Shown: positions 58,088-64,000 of the stretch, piece after piece
Layout: the number at the start of each line of letters is the position of its first letter
How positions within the stretch are numbered: the stretch's first letter is position 1
Source of the DNA: Metridium senile
Taxonomy: Eukaryota; Cnidaria; Anthozoa; Actiniaria; Metridiidae
Direction: 5' to 3'
NCBI GenBank assembly: GCA_949775045.1
Contig: OX459108.1
Location: 1,777,131 to 1,841,130 of the forward strand
Length of the DNA stretch: 64,000 nt
Notes under the pieces: generated by a model
What the model saw: the letters and a program-made list of their open reading frames with translations, nothing else
Told to the model about the DNA's origin: nothing
Databases searched by the model: none
Position numbers and translations under genes: made by a program

Positions 58088-58304
58088 AACAGGTTCCCAT
58101 TTAAATCTGTACTTTCCCATTTAAATCTGTACTTATGCAAATTGTGTTGATGTGTGCTAAACACACAGATCAACCAATCAGAGAATATTATTTCTAAAGT
58201 GAACTTCTCTGATTGGTTGATCTGTGTGTTTAGCACACAGATACCAAATTTTGAATAAGTACAGATTGAAATGGGAAAGTACAGATTGAAATGGGAACCT
58301 GTTT
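58088..58304. mobile_element. Foldback MITE with doubled ends (AACAGGTTCCCATTT)
   Basis: The ends AACAGGTTCCCATTT and AAATGGGAACCTGTT are inverted, and each end contains a second AAATCTGTACTTTCCC repeat. A perfect inner inverted pair (GTGTGCTAAACACACAGATC and complement) surrounds TTCTCTGATTGGTTGATC. Confidence 0.8.
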
Positions 58305-58775
58305 TATGTACTGTGTTAATCACAATGCAACGAATTGCGTATTGTTAAGTAGCAATCGTACTGTAATAATATAAATAATCAAATGTCTTGATTGTAATCA
58401 GTACATAAATCAAAGTTTACTTACTTAACTGTCCCGTTCTGGAAACGTTGAAGGGCGAATAAAGTTTATGTATTATTATGCAATGTATACACCAATTGGC
58501 ATTGATGATTGTGATATGATTCTAAACAACTATTGAATAGTAAGATCATACACAGGGTTCCCGCAATAGCATTCACAAGTGCTGAAAATCTTAATTTGGA
58601 TAAGTTTTAACTTGTAATTTCATGGCGATATTCACTTTGATCTTGAAAATTTTGGTAAAGTATGAAAGAACTAACCTAGACGATTTTTAAGTCGCCTTCG
58701 GCTTGCGATTGTATCTGCCGATACAACACGGCCGCTCATGTTCACGTACTGCTTCAAATTATCAAGTGAACTTAC

Positions 58776-58878
58776 ATTTTCCAATGCAGCAGGCCACTTG
58801 TGTTGTCCTGTTACTTTGTTGTACACAAACAGAATCTCTCCTGACTTACAATTATATCCAGTCCAGTCGGTTTCCATC
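58776..58878 (-). CDS. Gene I, exon 2: start codon and WW-like module
   Basis: Intact 103-bp exon with GTAAGT donor, encoding VTGQHKWPAALEN at its end, the most divergent version in the window. The downstream exon is frameshifted. Confidence 0.7.
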
Positions 58879-59016
58879 CTGTGAAAGATGAAGATCAAGA
58901 ACGGAATTATGTTTAACTCACGTGGTTTTCAACACAACTTTGGATCCTCGCAGACGTGTTTAGTGTCTTCACACAACGCTTTCTTCACCACGAACTCAAC
59001 AAATAAACAAACTTAC

Positions 59017-59080
59017 CTTTAAAACTGGTAATATCTGTTTCAAATAGGTAATCGACGATATACTGGACGAAGAATAATAT
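59017..59080 (-). other. Gene I, exon 1 (non-coding)
   Basis: The donor AAAG|GTAAGT is at 59016. Unlike all other copies, no CAA array lies upstream: the flanking words GCACAAGTACAACTTT and GCTCCAAAACTCTAAATG are adjacent. Confidence 0.45.
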
Positions 59081-59199
59081 ACTGTTCAAGAAATACTATA
59101 GCTGCTTGAACATGCTAAACGCTAAACCAAACAAGCAGTTACGTACTGGCGGTACTGGATGATTGTTGTTGGGCACTGGGACGAGCCTCGTTTTGAATA

Positions 59200-60020
59200 C
59201 TCTTGAAACACAGGAGGCACAAGTACAACTTTATTTGCTCCAAAACTCTAAATGTTATAGATTTTGAATAAGAAAGCAATAGTTTTTTAATTTCGAAATG
59301 AACATTGCATTTGCAATAGAGCTTTTCAAAAAACGTGGAATACTAAATAGCACATCAAAGACCGAAAAAAAAACTTATCTATTTTTATCAAATGCGTTCT
59401 AACATATAGGGAGCTGATCGATTTTATTTCAAACTAATGAGACCCACAATGCTCCGCAATGCCCTCGTGTCTTTTAATGCAGTCGACTCTCTCCTAACGA
59501 CCACTCTCGTATGCGACCGCGACCACCTTTAGGGCTCAAGTTTTGGACTTTTCATTTTTTTTACACTCTCGTAAGCGACCACCCCATGACAGATCATTTC
59601 AATAAACACGAAATGTTTAATTTATTTAAGGTGATAACAATATGTATACAGCTTTAGCTGGTATATTCTGATGGCAAGTGATCCCGAATAATAACCGAAT
59701 ATATAGTGCGAATAGTATTGAGCTTGTGGTGCCATATGCTTCACCAAGGGAAGCGACACCATGCAGACGAAATTTGGATACTTTTTTATTTTCTTCCGAC
59801 GAAAGATAAATTTGGCATTTAAAAATCTCATTTAAAATCTCTTAAGAAGTCATCAATTACAATAGTTTTACTACAAATTTAACTTCTTTGTGTATGCAAA
59901 GACATCTGGTTTTTAAATTCAGCAGAACTGAATGTTACGATGATATGTGCAAAAGGACTGACCATGAGTTATCATTATTTGTTAAGTACTTTAGTATAAA
60001 GAGTACAGTATATGTCATTT
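59200..60020. other. Intergenic stretch, no gene seen
   Basis: Contains ACGACCACTCTCGTATGCGACC and CTCGTAAGCGACCACCCC words near 59498-59590 that resemble one end of a Tigger-like non-autonomous element, but no second end. The rest is AT-rich without features. Confidence 0.4.
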
Positions 60021-60028
60021 AATATTAA

Positions 60029-60215
60029 CTTAACTTTACTGACTTTTCGAGCTTTAGCCCTTCTTTAGCCCTTCTTTTACTCCGACGAAGGGCTAAAGCT
60101 CGAAACGTCAGTAAAGTTAAGTCAACATTTTTTACGGTGTTACAAATTTCATTATTTTACCTATCATTTATATCAAACACCGACGCAGCCTATACTAGTT
60201 TACTTGCGAGTTTCC
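60029..60215. mobile_element. Foldback with hammerhead-like core, second copy
   Basis: Arms CTTAACTTTACTGAC...AGCTTTAGCCCTTC (60029-60063) and GAAGGGCTAAAGCTCG...CAGTAAAGTTAAG (60086-60121) are inverted. CCGACGAAGGGC...GCTCGAAACGTC at 60082-60108 resembles a hammerhead core with U4 changed. The following 95 bp are the reverse complement of 28435-28545. Confidence 0.5.
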
Positions 60216-60280
60216 ATTCATTTAATATTATACAAACATGTAACACTACAGCAATATGTACCGCAATATTCAGATATCCG

Positions 60281-60500
60281 AATAGTCCCCTTCACAGTAC
60301 CCCGCGCCATCTTGAAAGGTAGGCGGGCCTTTGCATCGAAGCGAGACGAGCGTTGAGCTTATAATGATAGAGACACGTGAATAATTGTCCCCCAAGGTGT
60401 TAAAAAGTCTCTATCATTGCAAGCTCAATGTTCGTCTCACTTCGATGCAAAGGCTCGGTTACCTTTCAAGATGGCGCAGGGAACTGTGAAGGGGAGTATT
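60281..60500. mobile_element. AATAGTCCCCTTCA MITE, independent copy
   Basis: The better preserved member of the family at 3797-4014, with about 90-bp arms including CATCTTGAAAGGTA and its complement. Confidence 0.85.
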
Positions 60501-60501
60501 G

Positions 60502-60680
60502 TTAGTCCAGTCATCTAGTGAATTTGAGTCAAACAAATTGTAAAAGTTTTTTTTTAACTTCCAGGTTGTAGATAGGGTTGATTTAGACAACATACTGAAA
60601 ATTCGCAAAAATTCCTGTTGCAGAACATATTCAAACAGACAATTTAAATTTCGCCATTTTACCACAGGGAACCCATAATC
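60502..60680. mobile_element. AGTCCAGTCATCTAGTGAA repeat, copy 1
   Basis: Begins AGTCCAGTCATCTAGTGAA and ends near CCACAGGGAACCCA. An inverted relative lies at 63340-63540, ending CACTAGATGACTGGACT. Confidence 0.6.
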
Positions 60681-60689
60681 GGAAAATTT

Positions 60690-61330
60690 GGAAAAATTAT
60701 CTGTTACGACTCTCTTTTGATTTTCCTATAAAAAATGTATTGGCTTTGACCGTTAAAATGAAGAAAAGGTGGCCAAATAACCTTTCCAGGCATAAAATCA
60801 CAAAAAAGCGAGGAAATACGTATTTATTATTTTTCCACAGGGTACCCGCAAAGTGGTATAATTTGGATCTTGAAAAGTCCCATATAATAAAAAAATATAT
60901 ATATTTGACACTCCATAGACAAATACTTTTTGTATTTTATTATATGTTGCTATAAACACATTAATATTGGAGCCTACAACGTTCATTCTTAAAACGTGCG
61001 ATACTTTATTAGTTATAGAAACTGAAGATATGAATTTTTCAACAAATAAAAACATTGAGTTAAATTTATCAAGTCCCAATAATAAGGTACAAATTATCAA
61101 CATTTTATGTGTATATGACAAACACTATATTCCCTGTGTGCGATTTTATAAAAGTAAATATCAAATTTAAAATGTTACAAAATGATATTCAGCATTATCA
61201 GTCATTAATGCGTCATTAATGCGACTCATATAGTATGTAATATTATTTACTATTTACTATTTACACCACCCCGGACGATCATGCCTCGTCTACATCGATT
61301 ACACCTGGGATCAGACCATTCACTCTTGTA
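60690..61330. other. AT-rich intergenic stretch, no gene seen
   Basis: Open frames occur on both strands (about 60798-61170) but they overlap as mirror images, lack known domains and have AT-biased composition. No repeat ends were recognised. Confidence 0.4.
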
Positions 61331-61340
61331 ATATTTACTG

Positions 61341-62490
61341 TTATTCATCATTTAAATCAACTTGAACAGAGTTAGTACAGCTCTGTCCTCTGCAATTACC
61401 ACAAGCGGCAGAGCATTCAAGACCTTGCTTCCTACAAGAACACCTGCGAGAGCTGCAGTCGGTTGCGCAGTTACATCTTACCATCTCTAACAAAGACGCA
61501 TGAGCTGCTGGAAGATGAGTCTTTAGGGGAATGAAATAATCTTCATCTTGCTTCCAACCCCAGTCTTTAGCAGGAAGCGTCACTCCCTTCCACTGCTGAA
61601 TCTGATGGTAAACACGGATGCTGTGATAGGATGCAGCTGCGGATGTAGGTGGCAGACTTTCTGGCTGAACAAAAGAATAACCGGTGGTAATTTTCTGGCA
61701 GAACTTTGTGTACCGCAAGGAATCCAAGCATTCCCAAGGACGACCTCTGTACAAAAGGACAAGAGCCTGCTCTCCAGCAACAATGATTTCCTCTTTTGAC
61801 GCTTCAGGTTGATAAAATACTCGGGCCAGTTTTCAAAAATTGTTGTCTGTCAATATTTTCTTAAGAGATTGTCCTTTCCCAAGTCCATATACACTCGAGG
61901 TTGTATCACAACCCAAAATAGCATGGACAAATAAGATATCTCTGCAGGATTCATGACCAAGTGCGCAAACCACTTTTTTGATGTTCCATTGCTTTCTCTT
62001 TGCTGCTATGGATTTCTGCATCGCCCGAGGCATGTTTTACAGTACATCCAGCCAGCTGAAGTTTGTCACCAAGAAGCCTTATGAAGCGCTGCTTGTTTGC
62101 AGGATTACTGAGAAAAACGTCTTTCTTTAATGTGAGGGTCATGTCAGAATCAAAATCTACGGATGGGCCACAAACACTGGATCTTCTCTGATGTGTACAG
62201 TCCTTGGTGGAAGGGCCACTTTCATAGCCATCGAACACAATTGTTGGCTGGCCGTACCTTCGAGTGACATACTTGACATAAAGTGACAATAGATCGTCAT
62301 AGGTAGCATTACGCGGCCAGGGAACACGGTGAAGGAGTGCACCACCATCAAGAACATATCTGATACTTCCAGAGGGAACTTGAGATTGATCATCCTTCGT
62401 TAGTTTCTCGATGGCTTCAGCTAAAACTGGTTTATTTGCTTTCCTCATAAGGAGTGAAGAATCGAAAAGAGCTGGAGGATAGCTGCACAT
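61341..62490 (-). pseudogene. Broken nuclease-like protein with C-terminal CXC domain (cnidarian repeat-associated family)
   Basis: Read leftwards: SYPPALFDSSLLMRKANKP, VLDGGALLHRVPWP, YGQPTIVFDGYESGPSTKD and NKQRFIRLLGDKLQLAGC, then GDAE; HAILGCDTTSSVYGLGKG; LPPTSAAASYHSIRVY; and a Cys-rich end (RCNCATDCSSRRCSCRKQG followed by CSAACGNC) like a CXC domain. The order and the GDAE and GCDTTS...GKG motifs suggest an XPG/FEN1-like PIN nuclease fold, which is inference. The family is multi-copy in cnidarian genomes and may be transposon-derived. Lesions: the segment after GDAE is deleted with a frameshift (about 62030), and an in-frame TGA (61833-61835) follows LTDNNF, after which the same frame continues. 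Confidence 0.7.
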
Positions 62491-62576
62491 CTCATACTTA
62501 AAAAAGGCTCAGGACTCTAGATTCACTAAACACGGTATCTTCACAAAGAACTACCAAATCACTGAAAGCATAAAAG

Positions 62577-62900
62577 AGTCAAACATGAAGCGTCCCCATC
62601 TCGACTTAATTATTCATTTCCAATTCATAATTCGATTATTGGATTCAATCTTCGTTTTCTAAAATGCTGTTAAAGTATTCTAGAACTAAAATAAAACCTC
62701 TTTAAATCTCACAGGAATTATCAGATTTATCATCATTAAGCTAACCAATAGTACACAAATTATTTTTATATCATATTTATTTGTATGAAATTGTACTTGT
62801 ATTTGTATTTGAGGAGTTTTGAAAACGAAGAATGAATTCAATAATCGAATAATAAAAATATTAATGAGGTCTAGAAGGGGATGCTTTACGTGGTTTGACT
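62577..62900. mobile_element. Foldback MITE with about 85-bp arms (GTCAAACATGAAGCGTCCCC)
   Basis: GTCAAACATGAAGCGTCCCC and ATTCGATTATTGGATTCA in the left arm are mirrored by TGAATTCAATAATCGAAT and GGGGATGCTTTACGTGGTTTGAC on the right, with an AT-rich interior. Confidence 0.7.
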
Positions 62901-62904
62901 GTAA

Positions 62905-63335
62905 ATAAGACGCATTTTTAAGAGAAAATATCAGGATTTCAAACTACAGGTGTATTGCTTGAAAACAAAATCTCACAAAATTTAGCCATTATTCTTTCAT
63001 TTATGCTTACCTTTCATATCCTCCGGATAGTCCTAAAACTATGAAAAAGATTAATTGAAGAAAGACCATCAAAACCAGAAGAAAAAATCTGCAAAACTAT
63101 GACAATTTTATAACTTACAGACGATGCATCTACGTTGTAATGTGCCAGGCCTTCACTATTACACAGGAACCCCAACATGCAATTTTTCTTAATATCATGT
63201 AATAATATGAAAACAATAATACAAAATAACACTTAAACTACGCTTTAAATAACAGATATGTATATATTTTATGTTTAATATGGTTTGTTTGCTCAAAAAC
63301 AAAATTAAAAACATAAATGACATAACAGATTACAG
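62905..63335. other. Intergenic stretch, no gene seen
   Basis: AT-rich sequence between the MITE and the next repeat. I found no domain-bearing frame, no repeat ends and no RNA gene. Confidence 0.4.
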
Positions 63336-63339
63336 CATA

Positions 63340-63540
63340 CTTTTGGGTTCCCTGTGGCGGTTTCTTGAGAATTTTCCGAAATTCATCCTCTAATTTCACC
63401 GTGTTCTGCAGCTCGAATTTTTGCGAATTTTTAGTATGTTAGTACCCTTATATGTATCTTTGATTTGGCAGCAAAGAAAAAACTTTTACTATTTGTTTGA
63501 CTCAGGCCATCAAAATTTCACTAGATGACTGGACTATGTT
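63340..63540. mobile_element. AGTCCAGTCATCTAGTGAA repeat, copy 2 (inverted)
   Basis: TTCCCTGTGGCGG at the left and CACTAGATGACTGGACTATG at the right match the ends of 60502-60680 in reverse. Confidence 0.55.
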
Positions 63541-63629
63541 GCATAGTTAGCGTGGTGTTCAATGTTTTGTACTAGCTGCAGTAAGAACGATCTCTTCCTC
63601 CTAGCTTCTCTTCTCATCATCTTTTTCAT

Positions 63630-64000
63630 TTATACTTTAATTTCACTCGATTTGTCGCTTGATATTTTACAACTTCGATGGAAAACCACTTTACTGTCAA
63701 AGAAGATACTAGATAGCCGCGAATTTTCTTTGTGGCAACACAGAAGTTTCTTGAACCCTCGTTTGAATTGCTCGTTAAAGTTAGCATAAACACAAGGGTT
63801 GATAAAAGTGTTGAAATTGCTGATAAAAACAGTGGCGTTCAACCCCCAGAATAGCCCGCTCGTTGTCATGGCGTCGAAAACTCGAACAAGCAGATAAACC
63901 TGGATGGGGAGCATGCATAGCGCGAACGATATCACCACGGTAACCATCATCTTGTTCACGTGACGTGACGTCGCAATGGCGCGCTTTTGGAAGATTTCAT
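63630..64000 (-). CDS. Rhodopsin-class GPCR, C-terminal part (TM6, TM7, tail); continues past window
   Basis: The frame is open from the window edge (EIFQKRAIATSRHVNKMM, end of the third intracellular loop) to a stop at 63630. TM6 reads VTVVISFALCMLPIQVYLLV with the FxxCxLP signature. A short loop with FDAMTTSG follows, then TM7 LNATVFISNFNTFINPCVYANF with the NPxxY motif, helix 8 (EQFKRGFKKLLCC) with a possible palmitoylated Cys pair, and a Ser-rich tail of about 35 residues. This pattern is typical of class A receptors for peptides (galanin, RFamide and related), acting in the plasma membrane through G proteins. The ligand cannot be named. TM1-5 lie to the right of the window. Confidence 0.88.
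   Translation of the reverse strand, partial: EIFQKRAIATSRHVNKMMVTVVISFALCMLPIQVYLLVRVFDAMTTSGLFWGLNATVFISNFNTFINPCVYANFNEQFKRGFKKLLCCHKENSRLSSIFFDSKVVFHRSCKISSDKSSEIKV

Noticed and set aside
63562..63789. 75-residue plus-strand frame with a hydrophobic stretch
   Set aside because: It overlaps the GPCR C-terminus antisense and has no independent support.

Overview
The window comes from an animal nuclear genome, most likely an anthozoan cnidarian such as a stony coral. The clues are genes with consensus splice sites, heavy simple-sequence content, many short foldback elements (one family carries the CTCGTTCCCAGGGCC motif that I associate with coral genomes), a tRNA-derived SINE, remnants of at least three kinds of LINE, and a broken CXC-domain protein of a family common in cnidarians. 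The species assignment is inference.

The window is dominated by a tandem array of nine related genes, A to I, all on the minus strand. They start at about 2.4, 8.5, 14.3, 20.3, 28.9, 34.2, 40.9, 47.7 and 59.1 kb and read leftwards. Each has the same plan. Exon 1 is non-coding and ends at a GTAAGT or GTAGGT donor. Exon 2 is 103 bp, opens G-ATG and encodes a 34-residue WW-like module (first W at residue 5, second W at 28). It is joined in phase 0 across a 1-1.9 kb intron to exon 3, a single large exon that encodes a short conserved N-terminal segment ([11 protein letters not shown]), an Asp/Asn-rich acidic stretch and 9 to about 32 C2H2 zinc fingers. This is a separate-exon effector domain plus one-exon finger array, the layout of vertebrate KRAB-ZNF and insect ZAD-ZNF clusters, but with a WW-like module as the swappable N-terminus. 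I do not know this WW/C2H2 combination as a described family.

Copies B, F, G and H look intact, and A runs off the left edge with its visible part open. C has a 2-base frameshift in the acidic region. D has a 7-base deletion in the WW exon. E lost the WW exon through a deletion at a short direct repeat, yet has the largest finger array. I has a 4-base insertion near the start of exon 3. Finger number differs widely between copies, and gene E holds ten consecutive near-identical 84-bp finger units, so the arrays are still changing. Copies A to D lie in closely related segmental duplications of about 6 kb.

Introns and spacers are packed with mobile and simple DNA. A CAA/CAATAG or GAT/AAT microsatellite lies upstream of the first exon of most copies. 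An ATCGAT-rich foldback element lies in or near the exon 2-exon 3 intron of most copies. Several MITEs can be dated against the gene copies because paralogues preserve the empty site. Intergenic stretches hold LINE fragments (21.9-22.5, 50.4-51.4, 51.9-53.0 and 53.4-54.4 kb), two tRNA SINE copies, Tigger-like and other foldback elements, and a possible decayed hammerhead/Penelope-type motif at 28.5 and 60.1 kb.

The right end (about 60-64 kb) leaves the array. It holds a broken nuclease-like/CXC protein pseudogene (61.3-62.5 kb) and the C-terminal part (TM6, TM7, tail) of a rhodopsin-class peptide-receptor-like GPCR that continues past the window.
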